DNA of 64,000 bases from Rhizophagus clarus (GCA_015698045.1 BLAL01000218.1:806001-870000); one strand, 5' to 3'; positions 10,183 through 19,960 are shown, numbered from the stretch's first letter. Program-made: numbers and translations. The notes: generated by a model from the sequence alone, not told the origin.

Positions 10183-11876
10183 ATGAAAGTTCCGCGAAAA
10201 AATAAGGTTATTATTGTCATACTGTATAATTGTATATTATTAATTATCATTAAATGTTATGATTTTTGTATTTTATTAGATATCTTCTTCAGTTGTTTAT
10301 ACTAAACCTACGAAAGAACAAAAAGAATATTATAAACAAAAGTCTGTTGTTGAAAATACCCATTTATCAACGAATAACTGGCTTAAAAAATTTGAAAAAT
10401 ATCGTAAAACAATTGGACTGGCTGGTAATTGCGAGAATATCACCAACTTAAAAGACTTGGAAGAACAAATATCTGATTATGTTACAGTAATGAAACAACA
10501 AAATGGAGAAGAGTATTCAACATCATCTACTATTAATGCAATGCATGCATTAAATCGACATCTAAATATGTATTCTCCATTACGACCAGTTGATTTACTT
10601 GATCAAAAGCAATTTCCTGATTTACATTTGATACTTGATGGTAAATTGAAAGAATTAGCTGAACTTGGTAAAGGTGTAAAAAATGGATCTTCACCTCTTA
10701 CTATTGAAGAATGTCAACAGATATTACAATCTCCTATACTTACTCAAGAAACTCCATCAGGACTTTTAAAAAGAATCTTTTTTTATAATGCACTTTTTCT
10801 TGGTCTTCGTGGTGGGGAACACTATAAATTAAAATTTAATCATTTTCAAAAACGATATGATGGGGGTTATGATGTAAATATTACACGATCAAAGACAAAA
10901 CAAGGAGGTATTGAAGACCCAAATAATGGTTCTGGTGATAAATTACGAATTCCAGGTCATCCAAGTATTATTGCAGATTATGATTTATTTTTTACCAAAC
11001 GTCCTATTAATGCCAAAGAAAATTTTTATTTACAAGAAATAACAGATGAAGATGGTAAGACTATATATATAGTAATTAATCAATAATAATATTATTATTA
11101 ATTTAATTGTTTTATCTTTTAGTATATATTTATCAGGGTAAATGGTATTTGAAAAATCAAATAGGAAAACTTCGATTACAAGGATTCCTTCATAATCTTG
11201 CTGTTGAATGTGGAATTTCTGCTGAAGGAAGAAAAATTACTAATCATTCTGGGCGTAAATCCTTAGTCTCTTTATTAAAAGAGTTGAATTTTACAGATAT
11301 TGAAGTTATGTCTGTATCCCGACATAAATCTATAAGTGGATTGAAATCATACGAGCGATCAAGTGAAAAACTTCAAAATGTTTCATTAAATGGATTAGTT
11401 GAAGCCATTTTTATGCCTGGTACTATTAGTAATTTTTATTATACTAAAGTAATAGATTAATTTATTTTTATATACAGATCAAAACACTTTAACGTCATGT
11501 AGTACTACTTCAATGATCATTAATGAGCAAAACAATGATAATCAGAATATTGACATAACACCTGATACAATTTCAACACCTGGATTTCGTTCTGCACTGC
11601 AAGTTGCTAAAGGTACTATATTATTTAATAGAACTATATTTTAAACATTTGAAATTCTTATTTATATTTGAATTATTGGCAGAAAATATTTCTCTGCAAC
11701 AAGTTAGCGTTAACAATGTTAAAAAAATGAAAGAACCACTTCAAGAAGATGAAAATGATAAAAATATTTCTAATTCAAACGTTGATATTGAAAGTTTTCA
11801 AGATTTATTAAAACAACCTAATGCCAAAATTACATTTCATAATTGTTCATTTAATTTTAATAATATGAAAAACTAA
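10183..11876 (+). CDS. Crypton-type tyrosine recombinase, five exons, 474 aa
   Basis: Tyrosine recombinases cut and rejoin DNA through a covalent phosphotyrosine; Cryptons are eukaryotic elements that use one to move. Exons by phase and GT-AG sites: 10183-10206, 10280-11054, 11123-11419, 11478-11612, 11683-11876. The joined frame is open. Catalytic residues are all present: box-I Arg185 in LGLRGGE, His308 and Arg311 in NHSGRKS, His334 in SRHKS, and the Tyr343 nucleophile in KSYER. An N-terminal helical core-binding region precedes them (residues 20-130). The C-terminal tail, ending ITFHNCSFNFNNM, resembles tails of Crypton-derived proteins. No zinc finger or C-terminal DNA-binding domain is seen. 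It may be an active element gene or a domesticated copy. The start in a tiny 24-nt exon is the least certain part. Confidence 0.85.
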
Positions 11877-12411
11877 TAAAGTTAATGTATTCATGATTTA
11901 TATGTAACAAGACAATGTTCATTTATTATATATATCTCTAATAAAGCTATTCAATAAATGTAAAAAAATATATAGTGTGATCCTATAAGGATATATAATA
12001 AAGATTATTATTTTTTTTATGATTGTTATAAAACATCGCAAGCAACATCAAAACTGCAATACATGATAAGGTAAAAAATGTTTAAGAGCTATAATGACTG
12101 TGGCAGACCCATTAATTTTATCAAATATTTTACATTTAACAGCAACTTAACAAATATAATAGAAAAATTAGAAAAAAAAGTAAAGTTATTTTTTTCTTAA
12201 CACCATGATGTATATTGAATTTACATGATAAACATTAAATTTAAAGTGATGAATATTATTAAATACTGTTCATCTAATGATAAAAATTCCAAATAATATG
12301 CATCAACATTTCATCAATACTGAACATTGCCAAAAAAATGATGTACATGTACATTGGATATAATATCTATCAAATGTGCATCAACCGCAGAAATTTCCTG
12401 ATGTACAGTGC
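11877..12411. other. 3' flank of the recombinase gene, no other gene seen
   Basis: A possible polyadenylation region (aataaa words near 11938-11955) is followed by tgatgaa/catcaa words in both orientations (12240-12400), possibly Helitron interior. Nothing codes. Confidence 0.4.
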
Positions 12412-12624
12412 ATGAGACAAGGATTAACTTTACCAGAAGTATCCTTATCTCTTGATAATCAAATGTTTGCTGCTGGTCAAGCATATGTTGTGATAAGCTG
12501 ATGTTCAGAATGGTCTAAAGTACATATTGCATCACTACATCCTTTTGCTTTTATTACAGACAAATCAATGATTGAAGAATATGAATACTTAGAACAAATA
12601 GCTGTTAAACCTATACCTTTATAG
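12412..12624 (+). pseudogene. C-terminal remnant of a Helitron (Pif1-type) helicase
   Basis: The frame reads RQGLTLPEVSLSLDNQMFAAGQ, AYVVIS, stop, CSEWSKVHIASLHPFAF and ends at 12624. The LSLD..F.AGQAYV..SR...W..VHI block is the last conserved segment of Pif1-family helicases carried by Helitrons, which unwind DNA during rolling-circle transposition. The conserved Arg after IS is a TGA stop, as expected from a CGA to TGA change. The rest of the helicase and the Rep domain are missing. The 3' hairpin of a Helitron lies 81 bp downstream in the right orientation. Confidence 0.75.
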
Positions 12625-12705
12625 ATGTAAAGTTAATAATAATGTTAACTATAAATAAATTTATTATTTTAAAATATATTTCTAACAAAACATTATACTA
12701 TAATT

Positions 12706-12740
12706 GGGGGATGAAATCCCCCTCAAACTGCATAATCTAG
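12706..12740 (+). mobile_element. Helitron 3' terminus (hairpin plus CTAG), second copy
   Basis: Stem GGGGGAT-gaa-ATCCCCC, spacer tcaaactgcataat, then CTAG followed by T. The spacer matches the copy at 1915-1949, while the stem differs by a compensated base pair (C-G to T-A). It lies just downstream of the helicase stub, so this is the 3' end of a truncated autonomous Helitron. Confidence 0.85.
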
Positions 12741-13043
12741 TTCATGATATACACATCCAATAACTGTAAATTGATTATTAAGTCATTAATCAGTATAATT
12801 ATTATTTTTTTGGATAGTAATTGGACAATACTGTCCTATAACCAGAATTTCTGAAGGATCGCCACTGATAATAAACTACATCAACGATCTTTAGATGCAC
12901 AAATAACTTTATCTTACTTTAGATTATTCTTATTTAATTCAAGAAGAGGAGATTATTTATTAGTATTAACCTATGATTTAAACTTAAATAAATCAAAAAC
13001 ATATACATAATAAATTACAAGTTTGAATAGTCTAGGTGTTTAG
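12741..13043. other. Intergenic, no gene seen
   Basis: A+T-rich host sequence after the Helitron end. No open frame is supported. Confidence 0.4.
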
Positions 13044-13185
13044 GTTACGAAAGAACAGGCTGGTAATTTATCCGGTGCAATGGTAAGGGCTCTCTTAGCC
13101 AAAAGCATCAACTTGTGATCAGCAAGATAAGCAGATGAAATAATTGATCTTGCAATTTCACTTGGAGGAGAGAGAAAGAAAAAAG
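13044..13185 (+). pseudogene. Exon-like relic flanked by splice sites
   Basis: Between tttag (ends 13043) and a gtaaat donor, one frame reads VTKEQAGNLSGAMVRALLAKSINL, stop, SAR, stop, ADEIIDLAISLGGERKKK. Composition is codon-like and the block is splice-bounded, but two stops break it. The family is not recognised. Confidence 0.35.
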
Positions 13186-13629
13186 GTAAATAAAGTTTTA
13201 AAATTAATAATATACTATATATAATATATTATTTTAATTGATTAATATAAAATATAATTTTTAAACAATTGTCAAAAGAACATCCATATACCTGAAATTG
13301 ACGGTTATTGACGGTTTATGGATGTACATATTATAACGTCCAACCTGCGGAGGGTCCGTCAATAGACAGTTAGTGGACCATATGTTCAATAACGGTTGCC
13401 GGTCGGCTTTGAAATTTAGTGATAGAAGCTTCGATATCCGCACATTAATTTACATTTACTTGAAATAATAAAAGAAAGAAAAAAAATGTATATATATATA
13501 TTTAATTTATTAAATATATTAAAAAAAAAATGTATTACTAGTAATTACTTATGAGTCTAAAAAAGTTATTTGATAATTTTTCAATATAAATACAGTAAAT
13601 ACTAGATATATGAAACGCAAAAAAAAATA
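13186..13629. other. Intergenic, no gene seen
   Basis: Holds short repeats (ttgacggttattgacggttt) at 13293-13312 and T/A tracts. It includes the probable 3' flank of the minus-strand gene that ends at 13630. Confidence 0.4.
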
Positions 13630-14358
13630 TTATATTCTTAATTTCCCCACGAACATATTTACTAAAATAATAACAAGTAACATTACAAGTGGTAGAGAAG
13701 ATAACTCTGAATGAATAGATAGACCACCACTAGGTGCAACTGTGGCTGTTTGTGTGGTAGTCACCGTAGTGGTTGCAGTAGTGGTCACAATAGCAGTAGC
13801 ATTGGATATTTGGGGAGGAGAATTTATAACGTCAAATGCATTATTACATATTTCTACTTGAAAGTTAAAAGGCTTATACCCATTACTATCTTGAATTTGA
13901 CAGACTCCTGAAGCCATGGAATCCGAACAGTATAAATATTCACTTGGATTTGGATCAGGAACGGGAACAGGAAAATTATCATAATTCATAGTAAAACCAC
14001 TAATTGAATCTGATAAATTATCACGACTTAATGCCAAATCTATTGCACTCCATGATAATTTAGTACGATCATATGGTTGGTCGGTTTCTCCCTTAAGACA
14101 ATAAACACCATCCAGATATTGACAAACTGTATTAGCCAAAGCATCTGTTCGTTTACACGAATCTAACTCATTAATAAACCAACATTGAGCCATTTTATTA
14201 GTGGATGAACAGATGGGCATATTACTCAAACAGATGTTATCATTCTCACAACATAATAGTTGTCCAGCTGGTTGATAACCTTTGAGCACTAATTGACATA
14301 CGCTACCACTCGTAGCCGGAGCTTGTCTTTTCTCCAATAGTTTATAAATAAAACTCAT
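13630..14358 (-). CDS. Cysteine-rich protein with C-terminal membrane anchor (paralog 1)
   Basis: 242 aa of a family with three members here; the family is not recognised. The N-terminal half has a fixed cysteine pattern (SVCQLVL, QLLCC, ICL, ICSS, QCWF, SCKR, VCQY, VYCLKG), then a variable linker (about residues 118-138), then a second block (YCSDSMASGVCQIQD, VEICNN). This is followed by a Thr-rich stretch and a hydrophobic C-terminus (LPLVMLLVIILVNMFV) before GKLRI. Twelve cysteines suggest a disulfide-bonded extracellular domain held by a membrane segment or a GPI signal. The predicted start gives no signal peptide. KRQ at residues 10-12 resembles a Kex2 site, so an upstream exon with the signal peptide may be missing. 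An upstream motif gaattcttttatggta (14642-14657) also occurs before paralog 3. Confidence 0.75.
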   Translation of the reverse strand: MSFIYKLLEKRQAPATSGSVCQLVLKGYQPAGQLLCCENDNICLSNMPICSSTNKMAQCWFINELDSCKRTDALANTVCQYLDGVYCLKGETDQPYDRTKLSWSAIDLALSRDNLSDSISGFTMNYDNFPVPVPDPNPSEYLYCSDSMASGVCQIQDSNGYKPFNFQVEICNNAFDVINSPPQISNATAIVTTTATTTVTTTQTATVAPSGGLSIHSELSSLPLVMLLVIILVNMFVGKLRI

Positions 14359-14983
14359 TGAAAGTATTTTAGAGAAAAATTACGATAAATTATTATTATA
14401 AATCTATCGGAATGTATGAAATTATATTATACTTTTTTTTTAATGTTTAATTGCGTTGATCATGCATTCTACCAAATGAAATGCATTTTTAGGTTAGATT
14501 AACATGATTGAGGGCGTAATACATCATGGGAAGTTTCATTTACTAAAAAAAAAATTAACCTATTTTAAACCGAACACAGTAATAACAGCTCAAAAGAAAA
14601 AGTAATAGTCTCGTCATAAACAGGAAATAAATTAGTAAATGAGAATTCTTTTATGGTAATCTCAATTTCATCATTTACTGCAATGATATTCAATGTACTT
14701 GCAACAGCTGATTCTCTATTTATTGTAACACATTATACAAAGTTAAAGCCCTTTCCGCGGAAAATTAAATAGTACAACTAATTTTTTTCTACGATCATAT
14801 CTCGTATTAATATTGGATTAACTAGGAATAAAAAAAATACCTTAAAAGCATAATAATTCTTTCAAACATAAAAAATTAATAAATTATTTTTCATGTATAT
14901 TAATATGTAAAGGTAAATTCTGGATATTTAACGTCAATTATAAAACAAAAACTGCTACGATTAAAAAGATACAAATAATAATA

Positions 14984-15029
<46 letters not shown>

Positions 15030-15594
15030 TACAAATAATTTAATTTTATTTCTTTTTTTGTTGGACTTACTAAATATATATATATATATGTTTTAACAAA
15101 AATGATTCTGTACAGTATAAAAAATTCGAAAAATTTTTATCAGGAGTGATTGCCTGCCGGGCATTATGTTAGTTTGTAGCACAAGCACGGTCTATGATAC
15201 AAGCATAGTGATTATCATCATTATTATAACCAAAATGATACCATAAAGGGCGGTTTATTTACTTTCTAATTCTAGTTTAAAGTACATTTTTTTCAAATGA
15301 ATATTTTCATTTTTCTTTTTTATTTTATTTGTATTTTTTTTTTTTTTTTTTTTTTCAAAAGATATTTTTTATAAATATAACATTTCATTTGCGTCGGTGG
15401 CTTTATCTTGCATGAATTATTTATGATATTTCAAAAAATAAATTTGACTTGCTTTTAATTTATTTCAATAAAATAAATTTGAAAAAAAAATACAATCATC
15501 AATTTCACACATTTAACAAGCGTGTACGTCGAGTTTTTTCATTACTTTTACTAATTATTAAATATATACGATATTATAATTAAAATATTATATT
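14359..15594. other. Intergenic between paralogs 1 and 2, no gene seen
   Basis: Divergent spacer between the minus-strand and plus-strand paralogs. It holds the motif gaattcttttatggta (14642-14657), a poly(A) insertion (separate entry) and a T-run at 15335-15355. A+T-rich leader directly before the paralog 2 start. Confidence 0.5.
14963..15039. repeat. Poly(A) tract flanked by a 17-bp direct repeat
   Basis: The word aaaaagatacaaataat occurs at 14963-14979 and again at 15023-15039, with an (aat)n-to-poly(A) tract between. It looks like a target duplication around a retroposed poly(A) tail without a body, or a slippage duplication. Confidence 0.5.
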
Positions 15595-16536
15595 ATGGGG
15601 GAATCTATTAGTAATAATCCATTGCAAGAATCACCCGCGAGTGGTAGTGTATGTCAATTAGTACTCTGGGGTTATCAACCGGCTGAGCAGTTATTGTGCT
15701 GTGAGGATAACAGTCCCTGTTTGGCCAATTCCCCCGTCTGTTCTTCTGCTAATAAATTGGCTCGTTGCTTGTTTATTAGTCAATTAGATGCCTGTAAGAG
15801 AAATGATGCTTTATCTAACAAAGTTTGTCAATATCAGAACGGTGTTTATTGTCTCAAAGGAGTAAACGATATACCATATTTTAATAACTCACCAAACGGT
15901 TGGAATGTGATAGATACGATCTTAGATCGTAATACTGCAGCTACTTCGATTAACGGTTATAATTATCAGCTGCCACCACCACCACCACCACCACCACCAC
16001 CACCACCAGCAGCACCAGCAGGTGCAGCTCCAGGACCAGGACCAGGGGGGGCACCAGGGGGGGCAGCTCCTCCAGCAGGAGGGGCACCAGGGGGTCCAGG
16101 GGGGGCAGCTCCTCCAGCAGGAGGGGCACCAGGGGGTCCAGGGGGGGCAGCTCCTCCAGCAGGGGGGGGACCAGCACCACCTTTAAAAGCTAGGGGTCTG
16201 GCAATTAGAGCACTCGGAATTCAAAATCCCCAATCTATGATTTGTTCAGATTCCATGGTTTCGGGAATCTGTCAAATTCAAGATGATGCTGGGTATGAAT
16301 CTTTTAATTACAATGTAGAAGTTTGTAATAACTCAGTGGATATTATAAATTCGTTTCCCAAAATTTCTAATGCTACTACTACAGTTACACAGATTCTTAT
16401 AACTACGGTTACAGCAAAACCTAATGCTAACTTATGTAATCATTTAGAGGTTGGAGGGTTGTATTCTCTACTACTTATAGTGTTTCTAGTCACTAGTTTA
16501 GGAAATATAATTGGAGCAAAAAAATTCGGATTATAA
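15595..16536 (+). CDS. Cysteine-rich protein with long Pro/Gly/Ala linker (paralog 2)
   Basis: 313 aa, same architecture as its neighbours at 13630 and 18747. N-terminal cysteine block (residues about 19-90: SVCQLVLWGYQPAEQLLCC through VYCLKG), variable linker, second block (MICSDSMVSGICQIQD, VEVCNN), Thr-rich stretch, then a hydrophobic C-terminus (YSLLLIVFLVTSLGNIIG) before AKKFGL. The linker is extraordinary here: a run of 13 prolines followed by Gly/Ala/Pro repeats built on a 14-residue unit GGAPGGPGGAAPPA. It is encoded by very G+C-rich DNA (15970-16190) in an A+T-rich genome. No signal peptide is seen at this start. Probably an extracellular or wall-associated anchored protein; function unknown. 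Confidence 0.75.
   Translation: MGESISNNPLQESPASGSVCQLVLWGYQPAEQLLCCEDNSPCLANSPVCSSANKLARCLFISQLDACKRNDALSNKVCQYQNGVYCLKGVNDIPYFNNSPNGWNVIDTILDRNTAATSINGYNYQLPPPPPPPPPPPPAAPAGAAPGPGPGGAPGGAAPPAGGAPGGPGGAAPPAGGAPGGPGGAAPPAGGGPAPPLKARGLAIRALGIQNPQSMICSDSMVSGICQIQDDAGYESFNYNVEVCNNSVDIINSFPKISNATTTVTQILITTVTAKPNANLCNHLEVGGLYSLLLIVFLVTSLGNIIGAKKFGL
15970..16190 (+). repeat. G+C-rich 42-bp coding repeat inside paralog 2
   Basis: (cca)n followed by copies of a 42-bp unit with G-runs of up to seven. Copies are almost identical, so the array is young. G-runs make it prone to slippage and to sequencing or assembly error. The antisense open frame across it encodes Val/Leu/Glu/Pro low complexity and is not a gene. 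Confidence 0.85.
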
Positions 16537-18549
16537 TTCTTTTTTGCGCATCATAAAATAAATAGATATTTTATAGTGTATATATTAATTTTAAATTTTT
16601 GTCAATTCTTTAATAAAATCCGTATTGAATTTTAGCTGTGTTTGGATCTTAAAAAACGTTCAAAAAAAATATATATGTTACAAAATAATAAGCTTGGTGT
16701 GGCTTTAATTACAAACAAACAATGGCAAATTTTATTGTCGTTTTCAAAATGACACGAAAACTCTTAAAAAAAAATTAAGATTTTGTGATCTCGTAAGGAT
16801 TTAAAACAAAGTGCTTTAAACTGGGTATTTAGTGATTGTTTAAATGATGTTTTAGCACATTTAAAACACTGAAAATTCCATTTAAAAAATTATATGCTGC
16901 TACACCTCTTCATATTTCAAAACAAGAAAAATCAGTTTAAAACTAATAAAAACAGTTTTTTACCATCCCTGTTTATTTTGCATTTTTATTGATTTATTTA
17001 TTTTTTATCACTTTACGTGAAATAATCAAGTTTTTTAACGGTGTTCTGCAAATGATGAACGAACGCAATTCATTATTTTTTAAATTAAAATCATGTGATA
17101 TGGCATCAACCAATCAAAATAAAATGATAATGATAAATCCTTTAAACCGAACACTCGGTTAGCCGGATTAATTAATAGCAATTGACCGTCTATTTTATTA
17201 ACAATATTATTGGGGGTAATATAGTACAGTAACAATTGGCTGAATTTGTAAAATCACGCGAGATTGAACAATGATTGAACGTCTAAGATTTGAATATCAG
17301 TCGAGATTCGAATACAGATTCAATTGCAAGTCATATTCGAGTTTACATATCAAATACTTTCAGAGATTAAAATCTCATTTTGATTTTCAAATGGATACTC
17401 TAATTAATTGATTTCGTGCCATTTTGTAAACGACAAATACGTTACGCATCTTTATTTGTTGTAATATTTTTATTTAATAATATTTTTTACGAAACATTAA
17501 AAATAATATTTGCGTACGTTCTTCAATCTAATACTAACAAAATATACAGCCTTCAGTCGCTAAGGGTCTTTTTTGTACGTTATGTTCCACTCGTAAAACT
17601 TATGCATAGTACTATGCCCCACAGTCCACAGTCCACGGTATGCTCTATCCTTCGTTTGCTAATACTTAAGTCATTTTAAGAAAGTTGAATTTTTTTCTTA
17701 TGTTAAGAATATTAAATGAGTATTAAATGGCATTATTATTTTTTATTATATCTTTATTTACGGTGTTTAATAAGTTAAATATGTGAGCTGTTATCTTTTT
17801 TTATATATATCCGCAAAAAGATTTAGCAAATAAAAAACTTTACACCCTTTAAATTTGTGTAATGAAATTATTCAATTTCATGTACAGTATTTAAATTATT
17901 TTTCGTTTTTTTGTTCGTTCAAATAATATAACAAATATAACAATATGTCAGCTATGTGCAACATATCCGATATATTCAACATATCCAATATATCCAACAT
18001 AACATTTCCAACATTGATCAACATTACGTGACCAATCTACCGGTAACAATATTTTCAGAATCATGATAACAAATATTTATTTTTGACAATTTATTTATAC
18101 AATATTGTGTAATATTATTACAGAATTTAGTGATTGCATAGTGAATATCTTTATTACGCCTAATCTTGAATTATCTTTGGAAATAAATACCGTACGACTC
18201 TACATATAATGTTTTCTGCTACGATTCATACTTAATTCGAGCTAACTAGGACTCAACTTGCACTTGAGTTCCGACACTAAATTGTAACCTATATTTTTTA
18301 GTGATAATTGCTTTTAAAGATTTATTTTACTACTTTTAATGGTTTTACAAAATGTTGGAACCTGTTTTTCCACTTTTAATTTAGCGTCTTGATTTACTTG
18401 ATTTATAATAATGATTATAAAATTCTTAAAGTTTTTGTATTTAATGAATAAACAAATATAATTATAATGTTTTATTCAAATATTATAGAAATTATTTACA
18501 AATAAAACTACGTATAAAATTTTATAAAGCGAACATTCTTAAAATTCTA
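16537..18549. other. Intergenic, no gene seen
   Basis: A+T-rich. Contains a short repeat of aacatatccaatatat type at 17955-17995. An 87-codon frame at 17416-17679 has no recognisable features and is not accepted. Confidence 0.5.
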
Positions 18550-18746
18550 TTAAAATTTTATTGATACGGTATCACACAATATTCCAAATTTCCATTTGCT
18601 GGTTATGTTTCCTGTACTAATAATTAGCAATATTACAAGTAATAGGAAGTGTAAACTACTCGTCTCTAAATGATTAGATAAACTATTAACAGTACCAGAA
18701 GGTAGACTTGCTGCAATTGTGGTGGTAAGAATTTGTGGTGGCGAAA
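18550..18746 (-). other. Out-of-frame C-terminal tail of paralog 3
   Basis: In a different frame from the upstream coding region, this minus-strand stretch reads TTTIAASLPSGTVNSLSNHLE, then SLHFLLLVILLIISTGNITS, and stops at 18550. It matches the Thr-rich stretch and membrane anchor of the other two paralogs. A single-nucleotide indel near 18785-18800 would explain the loss. Confidence 0.65.
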
Positions 18747-19376
18747 TTATGGTTGATGTAAGTCTAATAGTAGTAGGAACAGTAGTAGAACAGTACTAGT
18801 GACAGTAGTAGTTGCATTGGATATTTGAGGAAGGGAATTTATGATATCAATTGAATTATTACATATTTCTACATCATAGCTAAAGGAATCATATCCGGAA
18901 TCACTAGAATCTTCAATTTGACAAAATCCCGATGCCATAGAATCCGAACAGACCATAGATTTGGAGGGCGGTGGAGGTCCTGACGGTGCGTTATTACCAC
19001 CTGGCACCTGGGGCACTCTAGATACCATTTTAGGAGAAGGAGGATAACTACTGGTATAGCCGTTAACTGAAGTTGTTGCAGTATTGCGATTTAAAATTAC
19101 ACTTATTACATTCCAATCGTTTTCTGTGTTATCATATGATTCGTCAGTTTCACCTTTGAGACAGTAGACACCGTCCAGATATTGACAAACCGTCTTAGCT
19201 AAGTTATCCTTCCGCTTACAAGCATCCAATGTATTAATAAACCAACATTGAACCATTTTATTAGTGGAGGAACAAATGGGAGGATTAGCCAAACAAGGAC
19301 TGTTATCATCACAACATAATAATTGCCCAGCTGGTTGTAAACCCCAGAGTACTAATTGACATACGTTACCACTCAT
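18747..19376 (-). CDS. Cysteine-rich protein, frameshifted and lacking its anchor (paralog 3)
   Basis: 209 aa as read. It carries both conserved cysteine blocks (NVCQLVLWGLQPAGQLLCC through VYCLKG; MVCSDSMASGFCQIED, VEICNN) and its own linker (PPSPKMVSRVPQVPGG to PPPPSK). After ISNATTTVTSTV the frame runs into a Leu-rich sequence and stops, while the expected Thr-rich and membrane segment lies in the next frame down to 18550. So it is either a fresh frameshift mutant, a secreted variant, or a sequencing error. Directly upstream of the ATG the frame reads VKRQN, a Kex2-like KRQ also present in paralog 1. The motif gaattcttttatggta recurs at 19623-19638. Confidence 0.65.
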   Translation of the reverse strand: MSGNVCQLVLWGLQPAGQLLCCDDNSPCLANPPICSSTNKMVQCWFINTLDACKRKDNLAKTVCQYLDGVYCLKGETDESYDNTENDWNVISVILNRNTATTSVNGYTSSYPPSPKMVSRVPQVPGGNNAPSGPPPPSKSMVCSDSMASGFCQIEDSSDSGYDSFSYDVEICNNSIDIINSLPQISNATTTVTSTVLLLFLLLLDLHQP

Positions 19377-19699
19377 ATTTTGTCTTTTTACTGGTAATTA
19401 TGAATGATTCATAAAATAATATTTTAATCATTTATCATGTACAATATATATATATATACATATTTTTTTTCAGAAGTATAAATTGTTACTTAAAAAGTTG
19501 ATCATTTCGAAAGTTTATGCAAGATAATGCTGTCTACTTAAATGAAAATTATATTTCATAAAGTAAAAAAACTTTTTTATTTCTCAAAATAAATTTCTAG
19601 GCTAAAATTAAAAAATCAAATAAGAATTCTTTTATGGTAGTAGTATATTTTTTCACTTTCCTTTTTATTTTGTTATAATTTGTTTCATTGTAATATTAG
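19377..19699. other. Upstream region of paralog 3, no other gene seen
   Basis: A+T-rich with a ta-repeat at 19445-19460 and the shared upstream motif at 19623-19638. Confidence 0.4.
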
Positions 19700-19960
19700 G
19701 AAAATGATGGTCGTACGCAGGTTCATTCAATCACATTTACCTTTGTATCACAAACCCGCATAAAAATTGTAATCCGACTTATGCCAGCCAGAAACGCAAT
19801 AGTGCGAACTAAGATTAGGCCATACACAGGATTTTTACCCCGAACATTTCCGTATTTTTCTGAATATGCCATATCTGACGGATCAACATTTTTTTATGAG
19901 GTCGACAGCGAAAATGACGTTATCCCTGACGAAAGTCGGAATAAGATGCATTATAATTAA
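19700..19960 (+). CDS. Isolated exon-like open frame, 86 codons
   Basis: After an acceptor (taatattag, ends 19699) the frame is open to a stop at 19960. It reads ENDGRTQVHSITFTFVSQ, TRIKIVIRLMPARNAIVRTK, IRPYTGFLPRTFPYFSEYAI and ends TFFYEVDSENDVIPDE-SRNKMHYN. Composition is balanced and unlike the surrounding A+T-rich DNA, so it looks like a genuine last exon or a gene fragment. The acidic VDSEND segment faintly recalls VEFS-box Polycomb proteins, but that is a weak impression. No start exon was found upstream. Confidence 0.35.
   Translation, partial: ENDGRTQVHSITFTFVSQTRIKIVIRLMPARNAIVRTKIRPYTGFLPRTFPYFSEYAISDGSTFFYEVDSENDVIPDESRNKMHYN

Noticed and set aside
15950-16180. Antisense open frame with Val and Leu-Glu-Glu-Leu-Pro repeats
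   Set aside because: Shadow of the Pro/Gly repeat of the plus-strand gene.
13630-19376. Hydrophobin identity for the cysteine-rich paralogs
   Set aside because: They contain a CC pair, but 12 cysteines, the spacing, and the second cysteine block do not fit the eight-cysteine hydrophobin pattern.
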